From Tritrichomonas musculus (lineage: Eukaryota; Parabasalia; Tritrichomonadida; Tritrichomonadidae), in NCBI GenBank assembly GCA_039105265.1, contig JAPFFF010000063.1, positions 372,001 through 436,000 of the forward strand: DNA of 64,000 bases, given 5' to 3'. How positions within the stretch are numbered: position 1 is the first letter of the stretch; each line of letters opens with the position of its first letter. The position numbers and the translations under genes were made by a program. The notes beneath the pieces are model-generated. The model was not told where the DNA came from, searched no databases, and saw only the letters and a list, made by a program, of their open reading frames with translations. Positions 1 through 10,593 of the stretch are shown here, one piece after another.

Positions 1-1
1 G

Positions 2-427
2 AAGAAGCAGGTTAAAACCGCATTGGGTGTCCCAGACGATATGCCTGAAGCCGAATTCGATAAACTTCGTCGTAAGAAGTCTGTTCAATCAGCCATCGAA
101 AACAGAGTATACCAAGTTATGCTTGACTTCCGAAACAACACTGTAACACACTCTTATGACGAACTCTATGACCGACTCGTTGCTGATTTACGTTCCATTC
201 TTGGATTACCAATACCTATCGGCGGTGACGGTGATAGCCTTGCCGATCATGCAGCTTCCTTCATGACATCTCGTAATCCACCACCCGGTTTCGGAGCACG
301 ACCTTCTCCAGAAGATTTAGAAGCATATGCAGCTGCCAGACTCGCACAAGATGGTCCTGATTTAACTCCACGAGAAATATCCGACTATGTTCCACCAGAT
401 CTCGATGAAGACGCTTTCTTGGAGTAA
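2..427 (+). CDS. Polinton protein, C-terminal part, unknown function
   Basis: The reading frame is open from the window edge (first codon at 2) to the TAA at 425-427, so the start is outside. The visible part is about 141 residues, acidic and Pro-rich towards the end, with the stretch LGLPIPIGGDG in the middle and a tail ending DLDEDAFLE. I do not recognise a domain. Its base composition matches the following Polinton frames, and it lies on the strand that runs toward the element's right end. It is probably one of the lineage-specific structural or accessory genes of parabasalid Polintons, but that is inference from context only. Confidence 0.5.
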   Translation, partial: KKQVKTALGVPDDMPEAEFDKLRRKKSVQSAIENRVYQVMLDFRNNTVTHSYDELYDRLVADLRSILGLPIPIGGDGDSLADHAASFMTSRNPPPGFGARPSPEDLEAYAAARLAQDGPDLTPREISDYVPPDLDEDAFLE

Positions 428-431
428 GCTG

Positions 432-593
432 ATGAACCACCCACTAGACGATACCTATTTTTATGGCACAGAAACCATGAGTACATCTCTGTCAGACATC
501 GTTAAAGACAAGGTCCATGAGGTACTGTCCACTAAGAAGAACGACATGAGTGGAGCCTTCATAGACAAGGTTCATCTTACCTTGGATGGATAA
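432..593 (+). CDS. Small Polinton reading frame, hypothetical
   Basis: A 53-residue frame starts with ATG at 432, five bases after the stop of the preceding gene, and ends at 593. It overlaps the 3' end of the convergent 577-897 gene by 17 bases. The protein (MNHPLDDTYFYG..., ending HLTLDG) is polar with no membrane segment and no domain I recognise. The tight spacing and the shared composition suggest a real element gene, but at this length chance cannot be excluded. Confidence 0.35.
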   Translation: MNHPLDDTYFYGTETMSTSLSDIVKDKVHEVLSTKKNDMSGAFIDKVHLTLDG

Positions 594-897
594 GACGGTT
601 GCCGAGGCTTCGTTCATGAGCTATCCAGTCATCAATCGCTGAACGCCCATTCGTTTTGATGTAGTTGTCGACCTTGTCTGATATCGAAACTGCTTTATCA
701 CCAGCTATTCCAGTGACTTTGCTTGCGACACCAATAGCGTTACCAACCTTTCCACCGATTGCGTTACCGATGGTTCCCAATATGGGTGCTACCGTGTTCT
801 TGACGACCTTACCGACTTTCTTGGCGATGGGAACTACTTTCTTGATCCCATCTACGATCTTCTTCCCGAGTTTTTTGAACCAGGTTCCGAATGCCAT
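577..897 (-). CDS. Polinton small amphipathic, probably membrane-active protein
   Basis: 106 residues from ATG at 895-897. The N-terminus MAFGTWFKKLGKKIVDGIKK is followed by VVPIAKKVGKVVKNT and a Gly/Ala/Ile-rich stretch with GTIGNAIGGKVGNAIGVA. The first 35 residues alternate Lys pairs with hydrophobics as in amphipathic helices; the middle resembles a hydrophobic hairpin. Short proteins of this composition are recurrent in Polintons and in adenovirus-like minor capsid or lytic proteins, where they act on membranes during entry. Here the role is inferred from composition only. It runs opposite to the two upstream frames and toward the element interior. Confidence 0.5.
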   Translation of the reverse strand: MAFGTWFKKLGKKIVDGIKKVVPIAKKVGKVVKNTVAPILGTIGNAIGGKVGNAIGVASKVTGIAGDKAVSISDKVDNYIKTNGRSAIDDWIAHERSLGNRLIHPR

Positions 898-1055
898 GTT
901 TGTATCTAACGTAGTCGTCTCAGATGGTTGTAGTCGACTACGTTTGCGTCATCGATTTCGACGGATTGGTTGTAGTTCATTTCTTTCATACCTGATAAAA
1001 AAGTGTGGTTATGGGGTGGTCATGATCGACCTACGAAGCCGTCACTCCACCGAGG

Positions 1056-1290
1056 ATGGGAGCCGTGAATGAGGTAGTCGTTGGAGTCACGCTAACGGGT
1101 GTTTTTAGGGTCGTTTCGGCATGGAGGAGCCGTGTAAGAGGTAGTCGTTGGAGTCACGCTAACGGGTGTTTTAGAGGGCGTTTCGGCAGGGTGGAGGCAT
1201 TCACGGGGGTTGTCAGGAGTCACGCTAACGGGTGTTTTTAGGGTCGTTTCGGCAGGGTGGAGGCATTCACGGGGGTTGTCAGGAGTCCTG
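1056..1290. repeat. 66-67 bp tandem repeats near the Polinton terminus
   Basis: The motif GGAGTCACGCTAACGGGTGT starts at 1083, 1150 and 1216, and a fourth partial unit (GGAGTCCTGGG) starts at 1282. The period is therefore 66-67 bp. The units also share TTTCGGCA and either GGTAGTCGTT or GGGGGTTGTC blocks; the last two share the GGAGGCATTCACGGGGG segment. The block lies 26 bp from the inferred element end, the place where Polinton terminal inverted repeats sit. Confidence 0.8.
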
Positions 1291-1319
1291 GGCTCTGACC
1301 AGGAATCATGACAACTTCT

Positions 1320-3296
1320 TTCTACTGCTTTGTTTATATCATAAATGTTATGTTCATCTGTAAAATACATGCAACCAAGGAAAAATAGAGCCTGTGAATT
1401 ATTTTGTTCTGCTGCAAGTGAATAATAATAAATTGCTTCTTGTATATCATATGATGCATACTCAGCAGATGAATAAATGTAGCCAAGTCGTAGCTGAGCT
1501 TGTTGAAAATTTTGAGAAGCAGAAAGTTTTAAGTAATAAATTGCTTTTTTTATATCTTGTTTTACATATTTTCCTTCAAAATAAATATATCCAATATTAT
1601 ATTGAGCTGTTGGGTGATTATTTTGGGCTGCAAGCATAAAATAATGTATTGACTTGTTGGCATCAATATCAACATATTTTCCTGCTAAAAAGATAGAACC
1701 TAGATAGAATTGTGCTTCAGAATGATTATTTTCAGCAGCTTGTGTGAAAAAATTAATTGCTTTATCAATATCTTGAACGAAATATTCCCCATTAAAATAT
1801 GCCAAACCAATCATAAATTGTGCCTGTGTGTCATTTTGATTTGCTGCTTGTGTCAAATAATATATTGCTTTCTTAATATTTTGTTCAGAGTATTGACAAT
1901 TTAAATAATAGCATCCAAGTGTTAATTGTGCTTTTGGATCATTTAAAAATGAAACGTAATATTCATATTTACACTTTATATAATTGACAAAATTGATATT
2001 TAATGCATCAAAGTTAGCCAGATTTAGATAAAAATCTAAAAAAAATGACGCCAACTCATTTATATTTGGCCTTTTTGCAGGATCTTCTCTAATGCATTTG
2101 TATATTATTTCACAAAGAGAAAAACCTATAGCTGATCTAGAATAATGTCCACATTTTTTTTCAATCAATGAAGTATTAGGACTTTCCCCGAAGAATATAA
2201 AATATAGTAGCATTCCAAGTGAATAAATATCAGAAGAATACGAAAAATCAAATCCATTGGCAATTTCAGGAGATATATATATTGAAGCTAATCCAGTTTG
2301 ATCATCAGGATTTTTTTGATCAAATTTAATCATTCTATCAAGATCAATAAGAGCAATTGCTTGATCTTTCCCTATTAATATATTATCTGGCTTTAAATCT
2401 CTATAAATATAATTGTTTTCATGAAGATATTTTAAAACAATAATGATTTTAATTGTTAAATCCATTTTTTCTATTGGTGCCATATTTTTGATTTCTGTTA
2501 ATGTAATACCATCAAAATACTGCAGAATTAACACTTTTTTTGAATTTATGTTTGTCATCCCATAACATTTTAATAAAAAAGGATGATGAACATTCAAATA
2601 GTTTTCAAATTCGCGATTAACTAATTTCGTATTTTCATTATTAAAAAAAATTTTAATAACAAAAAATTTTTGTAGCTCAATATGATATATCATTTTGACA
2701 GCTGCACTCCCATATGAAAATTGTTTCATTTCGAAATAATTATTTGTCTTAAGTTGAACCTCATTTGTTATTGAATTTTTATAACATTTTTTTATCAAAA
2801 AACCTGACATCGCTCTTCCAATTTGTGTCCATATTTGATATATTTTTCTATTTAAGAAGTAAAATTGTCGAAAAAATGTGCTTATTTCATCTTGAAATGA
2901 TTGATCGATATTAAAAATTAAGGTTTCATTATTTCTCTCTTTTAATTTGCTAAACTCAATATTTTCTCTGAATATTTCAACTATTTCATCTTTTAAAATA
3001 AAAATTTCTGAATCATGGTTTATCATAAAAAAAGAATTCATTAGATATATCTCATTTTCGTGAATAATAAATAATGTCTGATCAAAGCATATGACAAAAT
3101 ATTGTTCATTAATAAATTCGTATTTGTCAATTATAATGATTTTTGCAGGATTTAATCTCTCCAAAATTTTTTTTGGAGTATCATTTGTTATATAAAAAAA
3201 GGAAAAGCCATTGAAAACTTCTCTTAAATAAGGATTCTTGATATTAATTTGATTATTTTCTTTCAGGTTTTGAAATTTTCTGAATACTTCTTGCAT
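1320..3296 (-). pseudogene. Sel1-repeat protein kinase, 3' end cut off by Polinton
   Basis: A host gene of which 659 codons remain, starting at the ATG at 3294-3296. Residues 1-165 form an N-terminal region shared with the kinases at 4013 and 58773, including IIIDKYEF and SGFLIKK. Residues about 190-425 are a protein kinase: FVIKI with Lys215 (the VAIK lysine), YRDLKPDN at 298-305 in place of HRDLKxxN, DLD at 318-320 in place of DFG, and SPE at 342-344. Sel1-like repeats of about 36 residues follow from 455. At residue 659 (base 1320) the host sequence stops inside a Sel1 unit (DINKAVE, where sister genes continue HYY). The frame runs on about 75 codons into Polinton repeats to 1092, giving an unrelated Arg/Pro/Thr-rich tail. 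The kinase part is intact, so a truncated product is possible. Confidence 0.8.
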
Positions 3297-3460
3297 CGGT
3301 AAAATTATATAAAAAGCAAGACAAAAATTATTACTTTCAAATTTGCTGACATAATTTATTTATTCTCAATTTTTATCATTTGAAACTTTTTTATTCAATT
3401 TTTTATCATTCAATTTGTTTTAATGAAAATCATATTAAATATAAATGATTTGATTTTGAA

Positions 3461-3639
3461 AGCTAACTTATCACATTCTAGTTACATCATTCTATACAAA
3501 CTAAATCAGAAAATAATTTTGATCATCTGTTTGTATTTTCAATATAATTGGTAAAACAAGATGATCCTTTTGAAATAAAAAAAAAAAAAGATTTTGTTTC
3601 ATTAATGGTTTGATTTATGTAGAATGTGATAAGTAAGCT
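3461..3639. repeat. Foldback / MITE-like inverted repeat
   Basis: Left arm AGCTAACTTATCACATTCTA at 3461-3480 is matched on the opposite strand by 3620-3639 with one mismatch. Inside lies a second inverted pair around GATCATCT (near 3517 and 3557). No clear target-site duplication and no coding capacity are seen, so it is either a small non-autonomous transposon or a chance foldback in AT-rich DNA. Confidence 0.45.
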
Positions 3640-3734
3640 TACCAAAAATACGAGAATGACAATATTCAATACTTTATAAATTATTCATATGAAAATTAAA
3701 CCAAGAAAATGAAGTGAGTTGATATTAAAAATAA

Positions 3735-3872
3735 GTATCAGTAACTCTAGATGATGAATATGATTTTCTTGCCTATTATGTACACTATGAACCAGAATCA
3801 ATTGGAATGGATGTATCTGATCTTAAAATATTATTTGAAATGTCAGAAATATATGAAGATTTGGCTGTTTAA
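3735..3872 (+). pseudogene. Short orphan coding-like fragment
   Basis: An open frame of 45 codons without a start ATG, ending at TAA 3870-3872. It encodes an acidic sequence containing DDEYDFLAYYVHYEPESIG and ending EMSEIYEDLAV. Its composition is protein-like, unlike the surrounding A/T runs. I do not recognise the family. It may be the tail of a host gene whose remainder has been lost. Confidence 0.3.
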
Positions 3873-4012
3873 TCAATAAAAACAATTAATTATTCTCTAT
3901 TTAGATTATTTAATGTCAATTTATCAAGTTTTTATGAATAAAATAATCGTAAAAAATAAACTTTCAAAAAGTTTAACTTTTTGATATTAAAATAAGACAT
4001 TTTTTTTATTCG

Positions 4013-7000
4013 ATGTCCGAGGAACAAAGTTTTAATCATTTGAATTTGAAAAATCAATATCTAACAACTCTTATTCAAGATTTTTCTTACAGAATTATTA
4101 ATGATGCCTCAACAATTCAGCCCAAAGATTATATTATTATCGATAAAAATGATAATTACTTTATATGCAGCTATGATACAAATATATTTTTTATAAAGAT
4201 TAATGACAATTATACATTAGCACATGTAAATTTTGCAAAAGTTAATTCAAATAATATTATTTTATTAAAAGATGATATACAATCAGAATTTGATTGTTTA
4301 AAGAATACAACCATTGTCAAAGATGCCAAATTTTTGCAGATAATAAATAATTTTAAAACAAATCTCATTGTCAAAAAATACGATGGGGATAATAAGGATA
4401 TAATTGATTTTTTTGGAATGAGCATAAAATCGATAGCTGCATGTTTGATTGGGAATTCTTATTTTAATTATTCCCAAAATCGATTTAATAATATTAATAT
4501 TTTTAATCCTATAGATGATTCTGATTGCATTTCTTTGGGAATAGATGGTTTTCCTTCTTCCAACTCTGTTAAATTAGTATATCTTATTACAGCGAACAAA
4601 CTATGTATTAAAAAAAATTTTAATCCAGGTAATAATATCGATTCTTCAATATTATACTATAGAGAGAAAAATAATTATGCTAATATCTCTCATCCGCTTA
4701 TTCCTAAGTTGATTGGTTATAATGATAAAGCAAACATACTATATATTGAATATATTCCAGGTCAAACATTATATCAAATTGTAAACAAATTAACTAATTC
4801 CGAAAAAATTAAAATAATGTTTGAATTAAGTGCAATTTTTATGTATATTCATAAAAAAGAATTAATTTACAGAGATTTAAAACCAAATAATGTTATTTAT
4901 GATCGAAATGGAAGAGTTGCTCTCATTGATTTTGATAGAATGATTCCAAATCCAAAACAAGAAGATGTAACAACAACGAATTTCGAGAAAATTTTTCATG
5001 CACCTGAAATACAAGAAGGTTATGTATCATACAAATCAGACATTTTCTCTTTATCCAAATTAATATATTTTATTTTTACTAAAGAAGAAAATGAAAATAA
5101 AATAAACAAAAAACTCTTTAAAGAAAAGATTGATTGTGACGACTTAATAAATTTGATTGAAAAATGTTCAAATAGGAATCCAGTCGAAAGAAGCTCTATT
5201 TCAGAATTCATGGAATCATTATATAATATTTTTTTAATCAAAAGCAATAATTTCATTAATAAAGATGATTCGGATGACATTATCAGATACATTTCGAATC
5301 TGTTTTTCGAAAACAAAGGTATTTGCAGTGAACTTCCAAATGATGATGAAGAAATAGTTAAAAAAATTGTTGAGAAAGCTTTTGAAAATGATTCACTTTT
5401 TTTAAATAATACTGAATTAAAAGAAATTAAAGTTCCTGATTTTGTGAAGATAATTGGACTTTCTACTTTCAAAAATTGTTCATCATTGAAAAAAATAACT
5501 CTTCATTCAAGAGTATCACAAATCCAAAATTATGCTTTTCATAATTGTACATCACTTGAATATATACAAAATCTTTCTCCATATATATCCGAACTTGGTG
5601 CCAGCTCCTTCTCCGGATGCTCATCACTAGTAGAAATAACGATTCCTTTGTCAATAACAACAATTGCATCATGCGCCTTTTATGGATGTTCAAAATTGAA
5701 AAAAGTTGTAATACCTTCATCTGTCACTACAATTGGACAGCATTCTTTCAGCGAATGCTCTTCATTGCAAAAGATAACATTTGAGGCTCAATCATCTCTT
5801 AAATATATTGGAAATAGTGCTTTTTCAAAATGTTCATCATTGAAAAAAATAGAAATACCTCATTCTGTAAAAAATATTGGTTCGAAAGCTTTTTATGGGT
5901 ATTCAAAATTAGAAGAAATAGAAATTCTTTCATCTGTGGCATCAATTGAAGATAATACTTTCAGCGAATGCTCTTCATTGCAAAAGATAACATTTGAGGC
6001 TCAATCATCTCTTACATATATTGGAAATAGAGCTTTTTCAAAATGTACATCATTGAAAGAAATAGAAATACCTAATTCTGTAAAAAAAATTGGTTCGGAA
6101 GCTTTTTATGGGTGCTCAAAATTGGAGAAAATAAACATTCCTCCAGTTTTAAGTATAATTGAAGATTCTATTTTCAATAATTGCAATTCACTGAAACAAA
6201 TAAATATTCCTCCTTCAGTTAATCTAATTGGAAATTATGCATTCAGTGGATGTTCATCATTGATAATAATCACAATTCCATCTTCTGTAACTTCGATTGG
6301 CTATTTTGCTTTCATTGAATGTTCATCATTGATAGAGGTCAGAATTCCTTCTTCTGTAACTTGGATTAGATATTCAGCATTCAGTAAATGTTCATCATTG
6401 AGAGAAATTAAAATTCCTTCTTCTGTAACTTTAATTGAAGAGTCAGCATTCAGTGGATGTTCATCATTGATTCAAATCACAATTCCTTCTTCTGTAACTT
6501 TAATTGAAGAGTCAGCATTCAGTGGATGTTCATCATTACAAAAAATCACAATTCCTTCTTCTGTAACCTCAATTGGAAATTGTGCATTCGGTGGATGTTC
6601 ATCATTACAAGAAATCACAATTCCTTCTTCTGTAACCTCAATTGGAGACTATGCATTCAGTGGATGTTCATCATTGATTCAAATCGAAATTCTTTCTTCT
6701 GTAACCTCAATTGGAAATTATGCATTCAGTGGATGTTCATCATTGAATCAAATCGAAATTCCTTCTTCTGTAACCTCAATTGGAAATTGTGCATTCGGTG
6801 GATGTTCATCATTACAAGAAATCACAATTCCTTCTTCTGTAACCTCAATTGGAAATTGTGCATTCGGTGGATGTTCATCATTGATTCAAATCGAAATTCT
6901 TTCTTCTGTAACCTCAATTGGAAATTATGCATTCAGTGGATGTTCATCATTGAATCAAATCGAAATTCCTTCTTCTGTAACCTCAATTGGAAATTGTGCA

Positions 7001-9208
7001 TTCGGTGAATGTTCATCATTGAGAGAAATCACAATTCCTTCTTCTGTAACCTCAATTGGAAATTGTGCATTCAGTGAATGTTCATCATTACAAAAAATCA
7101 CAATTCCTTCTTCTGTAACCTCAATTGGAAATTGTGCATTCGGTGGATGTTCATCATTGAGAGAAATCACAATTCCTTCTTCTGTAACCTCAATTGGAAA
7201 TTATGCATTCAGTGGATGTTCATCATTGATTCAAATCGAAATTCTTTCTTCTGTAACCTCAATTGGAAATTATGCATTCAGTGAATGTTCATCATTGATT
7301 CAAATCGAAATTCCTTCTTCTGTAACCTCAATTGGAAATTGTGCATTCAGTGAATGTTCATCATTACAAAAAATCACAATTCCTTCTTCTGTAACCTCAA
7401 TTGGAAATTGTGCATTCAGTGAATGTTCATCATTACAAAAAATCACAATTCCTTCTTCTGTAACCTCAATTGGAAATTGTGCATTCGGTGGATGTTCATC
7501 ATTGATTCAAATCACAATTCCTTCTTCTGTAACCTCAATTGGAGATTATGCATTCAGTGAATGTTCATCATTGATTCAAATCACAATTCCTTCTTCTGTA
7601 ACTTCAATTGGAGATTATGCATTCGGTGGATGTTCATCATTGAGAGAAATCACAATTCCTTCTTCTGTAACCTCAATTGGAAATTGTGCATTCAGTGAAT
7701 GTTCATCATTACAAAAAATCACAATTCCTTCTTCTGTAACCTCAATTGGAAATTTTGCATTCAGTGAATGTTCATCATTAACACAAATAGAAATTCCTTC
7801 TTCTGTAACTTGGATTAGATATTCAGCATTCAGTAAATGTTCATCATTGAGAGAAATTAAAATTCCTTCTTCTGTATCCTCAATTGGAGATTATGCATTC
7901 AGTGGATGTTCATCATTGATTCAAATCGCAATTCCTTCTTCTGTAACCTCAATTGGAAATTGTGCATTCGGTGGATGTTCATCATTGAGAGAAATCACAA
8001 TTCCTTCTTCTGTAACCTCAATTGGAGATTATGCATTCAGTGGATGTTCATCATTGAATCAAATCGAAATTCCTTCTTCTGTAACCTCAATTGGAAATTA
8101 TGCATTCAGTGGATGTTCATCATTGATTCAAATCGAAATTCTTTCTTCTGTAACCTCAATTGGAAATTATGCATTCAGTGGATGTTCATCATTGAATCAA
8201 ATCGAAATTCCTTCTTCTGTAACCTCAATTGGAAATTGTGCATTCGGTGGATGTTCATCATTGATTCAAATCGCAATTCCTTCTTCTGTAACCTCAATTG
8301 GAAATTGTGCATTCGGTGGATGTTCATCATTGAGAGAAATCACAATTCCTTCTTCTGTAACCTCAATTGGAGATTATGCATTCAGTGGATGTTCATCATT
8401 GAATCAAATCGAAATTCCTTCTTCTGTAACCTCAATTGGAAATTGTGCATTCGGTGAATGTTCATCATTGAGAGAAATCACAATTCCTTCTTCTGTAACC
8501 TCAATTGGAAATTGTGCATTCAGTGAATGTTCATCATTACAAAAAATCACAATTCCTTCTTCTGTAACCTCAATTGGAAATTGTGCATTCGGTGGATGTT
8601 CATCATTGATTCAAATCACAATTCCTTCTTCTGTAACCTCAATTGGAAATTATGCATTCAGTGGATGTTCATCATTGATTCAAATCGAAATTCTTTCTTC
8701 TGTAACCTCAATTGGAAATTGTGCATTCGGTGGATGTTCATCATTACAAAAAATCACAATTCCTTCTTCTGTAACCTCAATTGGAAATTGTGCATTCGGT
8801 GGATGTTCATCATTGATTCAAATCACAATTCCTTCTTCTGTAACCTCAATTGGAAATTGTGCATTCGGTGGATGTTCATCATTGATTCAAATCACAATTC
8901 CTTCTTCTGTAACTTCGATTAGAAATTATACATTCAGTGGATGTTCATCATTGATTCAAATCGCAATTCCTTCTTCTGTAACCTCAATTGGAAATTTTGC
9001 ATTCAGTAAATGTTCATCATTGAGAGAAATCACAATTCCTTCTTCTGTAACCTCAATTGGAAATTATGCATTCAGTGAATGTTCATCATTAACACAAATA
9101 GAAATTCCTTCATCTGTAATATATATTGGGGAAAATGCTTTCAGTGGATGTAAATTAAACCCAATTACTTCATTTATGGTATTATTAAGATATTGTACAA
9201 TTCAATAA
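4013..9208 (+). CDS. Protein kinase fused to a giant TpLRR (BspA-like) array
   Basis: 1731 residues from ATG 4013. Residues 1-165 resemble the N-terminal region of the Sel1 kinases ([11 protein letters not shown], then LLKDDI). Residues about 175-410 are the kinase: CIKKNF for the VAIK lysine, YRDLKPNN at 286-293, DFD at 306-308 instead of DFG, HAPE at 329-332. From about residue 480 to the C-terminus run about 54 leucine-rich repeats of the TpLRR/LRR_5 type, mostly 23 residues, pattern [13 protein letters not shown] then IxIPSSVT. There is no signal peptide or membrane segment, so unlike most BspA-like surface proteins this one is probably cytosolic, with the LRRs as a ligand or partner scaffold. 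The Gly-rich loop is poorly conserved, so activity is uncertain. Sequence is seen directly; the role is inference. Confidence 0.85.
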   Translation: MSEEQSFNHLNLKNQYLTTLIQDFSYRIINDASTIQPKDYIIIDKNDNYFICSYDTNIFFIKINDNYTLAHVNFAKVNSNNIILLKDDIQSEFDCLKNTTIVKDAKFLQIINNFKTNLIVKKYDGDNKDIIDFFGMSIKSIAACLIGNSYFNYSQNRFNNINIFNPIDDSDCISLGIDGFPSSNSVKLVYLITANKLCIKKNFNPGNNIDSSILYYREKNNYANISHPLIPKLIGYNDKANILYIEYIPGQTLYQIVNKLTNSEKIKIMFELSAIFMYIHKKELIYRDLKPNNVIYDRNGRVALIDFDRMIPNPKQEDVTTTNFEKIFHAPEIQEGYVSYKSDIFSLSKLIYFIFTKEENENKINKKLFKEKIDCDDLINLIEKCSNRNPVERSSISEFMESLYNIFLIKSNNFINKDDSDDIIRYISNLFFENKGICSELPNDDEEIVKKIVEKAFENDSLFLNNTELKEIKVPDFVKIIGLSTFKNCSSLKKITLHSRVSQIQNYAFHNCTSLEYIQNLSPYISELGASSFSGCSSLVEITIPLSITTIASCAFYGCSKLKKVVIPSSVTTIGQHSFSECSSLQKITFEAQSSLKYIGNSAFSKCSSLKKIEIPHSVKNIGSKAFYGYSKLEEIEILSSVASIEDNTFSECSSLQKITFEAQSSLTYIGNRAFSKCTSLKEIEIPNSVKKIGSEAFYGCSKLEKINIPPVLSIIEDSIFNNCNSLKQINIPPSVNLIGNYAFSGCSSLIIITIPSSVTSIGYFAFIECSSLIEVRIPSSVTWIRYSAFSKCSSLREIKIPSSVTLIEESAFSGCSSLIQITIPSSVTLIEESAFSGCSSLQKITIPSSVTSIGNCAFGGCSSLQEITIPSSVTSIGDYAFSGCSSLIQIEILSSVTSIGNYAFSGCSSLNQIEIPSSVTSIGNCAFGGCSSLQEITIPSSVTSIGNCAFGGCSSLIQIEILSSVTSIGNYAFSGCSSLNQIEIPSSVTSIGNCAFGECSSLREITIPSSVTSIGNCAFSECSSLQKITIPSSVTSIGNCAFGGCSSLREITIPSSVTSIGNYAFSGCSSLIQIEILSSVTSIGNYAFSECSSLIQIEIPSSVTSIGNCAFSECSSLQKITIPSSVTSIGNCAFSECSSLQKITIPSSVTSIGNCAFGGCSSLIQITIPSSVTSIGDYAFSECSSLIQITIPSSVTSIGDYAFGGCSSLREITIPSSVTSIGNCAFSECSSLQKITIPSSVTSIGNFAFSECSSLTQIEIPSSVTWIRYSAFSKCSSLREIKIPSSVSSIGDYAFSGCSSLIQIAIPSSVTSIGNCAFGGCSSLREITIPSSVTSIGDYAFSGCSSLNQIEIPSSVTSIGNYAFSGCSSLIQIEILSSVTSIGNYAFSGCSSLNQIEIPSSVTSIGNCAFGGCSSLIQIAIPSSVTSIGNCAFGGCSSLREITIPSSVTSIGDYAFSGCSSLNQIEIPSSVTSIGNCAFGECSSLREITIPSSVTSIGNCAFSECSSLQKITIPSSVTSIGNCAFGGCSSLIQITIPSSVTSIGNYAFSGCSSLIQIEILSSVTSIGNCAFGGCSSLQKITIPSSVTSIGNCAFGGCSSLIQITIPSSVTSIGNCAFGGCSSLIQITIPSSVTSIRNYTFSGCSSLIQIAIPSSVTSIGNFAFSKCSSLREITIPSSVTSIGNYAFSECSSLTQIEIPSSVIYIGENAFSGCKLNPITSFMVLLRYCTIQ
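6235..9110 (+). repeat. 69-bp coding minisatellite (about 40 TpLRR units)
   Basis: Within the kinase-LRR gene, 69-bp units containing ATTCCTTCTTCTGTAACCTC and GGATGTTCATCATT repeat in register about 40 times with few differences. Variation falls into a few cassettes: GNCAFGG, GNYAFSG, GDYAFSG, GNCAFSE with CSSL and IQI, REI, QKI or NQI. The same combinations recur in blocks, so copying involved several units at a time. Units before about 6235 are far more divergent, as expected for the older part of the array. Confidence 0.95.
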
Positions 9209-9878
9209 TCAAAACAGTTCTAAATATAAATGGTTCATAAAAAAAATGAAAGATTGTTATTTATGAACACGTCTCCTTTTATAATTTTATAATTTTTAAA
9301 TAATATGTAAAATTGGTCCAAAAAAATGTAAATTTCCAAAAAATTAGTAATTTTTCGTACGTTAAAAGCCGTTTATTATTTCTTTTTTTGGGTTTTCTAC
9401 ACTAAGCCGTCATTGAAATTATTTCATTATAAGTTTATTTTTTTTATATCATATGACAATATGAATTTGCCAAATGTAAATATGAAATTCTTTTTTTGAT
9501 CATGAAATAGCATATTAAAAAAAAAATGTCCTGAAATTCATTTTAATATCAATAAATATTATTGTCATATCCTATACAATATTTTTCCTCTGACAAATAC
9601 TCGATATAATTTTTTTTGAAAAGAATTATCTTTGATTTATAATTCAAACAATCAAATGAGAATAAGTATTTCATGCCGCTGAGAACCTAAACCAATTTTA
9701 TATGAACTTTGTTATCTGCAGACATTGAAAATCGGAAAATAATCAACCTTGAAAAAAAAAAAAAAAGAATTTAACTGAAATCCCAGAGAAATCTACAATT
9801 TTATTTGTTGCACATTGATTAATAGATTGCTTAAATTTCAAAATAAAGATTTAATTTGTAAAAAGCCTGAATTATATA

Positions 9879-10327
9879 TAGGCTTGTTATTCTGATATCA
9901 ATTATCAGGTTTGGCTCTTTTTTTAACTCAGATAATCGATAATAAAATGCTATCGATTGGAACTTTTAATTGATGAATTCATCAATTAAATGTGATACAA
10001 AAAAATTAGGCTTTTGATATCGAATCTAGATTAATCGAAACTAATACCTCAAAAAACCATTAAAAATAGTATTTTAATGGAATAAAATAAAAATATTCTA
10101 ACTTATTATGTAAAAGAATCAGCTTTTATTAAATTTTATAACGAATATGTGAAGTAATCAGTTAAAAAAGTTTACAAAATTTTGATACGTTAAAAAAATT
10201 TCAATATTGATAATCGATCTTTTATTTTTATTCATTATTGTTATCAGAGAATAAATTTTTGATTTGATATTGATATCAGAAAAAGGGATCAATTATCAAT
10301 ATCGAAAATCGAGACTTAACAAGCCTA
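9879..10327. mobile_element. MITE-like element with 11-bp terminal inverted repeats
   Basis: TAGGCTTGTTA at 9879-9889 is the exact reverse complement of TAACAAGCCTA at 10317-10327. The outermost TA at each end would fit a Tc1/mariner-type TA target. Inside is a perfect 26-bp palindrome at 9965-9990 (core GATGAATTCATC) and several ATCGAT/GATATC motifs. There is no coding capacity. Short terminal repeats in AT-rich DNA can arise by chance, so confidence is moderate. Confidence 0.4.
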
Positions 10328-10343
10328 ATTATATAAATTTTTA

Positions 10344-10593
10344 TTAAGGTACAAATCCAGTACGTTTAGTAACCGCAATTTTTTTTGACATTCTCAAAGA
10401 ATAAGATGATATGTTAAATAAAAAACGATTTTTTTTCATCCATTTCATATAACATGTCATAATGTTTATTTAAATTGTAAAATAAGTGTCAAAAACAAAC
10501 CTAGTCAATTTAAAATTTTTCAGAGACATGCAACTATTCAAATAATAAACGTTCTCCTATTCAAAAAATAACGTACTGGATTTGTAACCTTAA
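10344..10593. mobile_element. MITE-like element flanked by TTAA
   Basis: Inverted arms at 10346-10367 and 10570-10591 share TACAAATCCAGTACGTT and differ by one inserted base. Both outer ends carry TTAA (10344-10347 and 10590-10593), the target of piggyBac-type elements; the TA within it would also fit a mariner-type element. The 250-bp element has no coding sequence. It follows the 9879-10327 element by 16 bp. Confidence 0.55.

Larger units (their letters stand above)
1..1316. mobile_element. Polinton/Maverick fossil, right-end fragment
   Basis: This stretch has a markedly higher GC content and different codon use from the AT-rich kinase gene beside it. It carries small non-host reading frames, including a Lys/Gly/Val-rich amphipathic protein of a kind common in Polintons, and ends in a GC-rich block with 66-67 bp tandem repeats. 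Its right end reads ...ACAACT at 1311-1316. Read inward on the minus strand it starts 5'-AGTTGTCATG, matching the 5'-AG terminus known for Polintons. It abuts the kinase coding sequence directly, so this is an insertion point. The left end lies outside the window, so I cannot say whether the element is whole, and no target-site duplication can be checked. Confidence 0.7.
3297..4012. other. Divergent intergenic region between two related kinases
   Basis: AT-rich DNA between two head-to-head kinase genes. It holds a foldback structure at 3461-3639 and a short coding-like fragment at 3735-3872, listed separately. Otherwise only A/T runs are visible, such as the A12 run around 3580. Promoters for both genes must lie here, but I see no clear motif. 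Confidence 0.6.

Noticed and set aside
1092-1319. Host-encoded C-terminal domain on the first Sel1 kinase
   Set aside because: The sequence is the translation of GC-rich Polinton repeats and begins in mid-repeat of the kinase, so it is an insertion artefact.
6526-8922. Several long open frames of the [20 protein letters not shown] type in another frame of the TpLRR array, and similar ones on the minus strand
   Set aside because: They are by-products of the 69-bp repeat: any frame without a stop in one unit stays open through all units. The kinase-LRR frame has the recognised domain.
6235-9110. Regular repeats resembling a CRISPR array
   Set aside because: Units are contiguous coding repeats with no unique spacers, in a eukaryotic genome.
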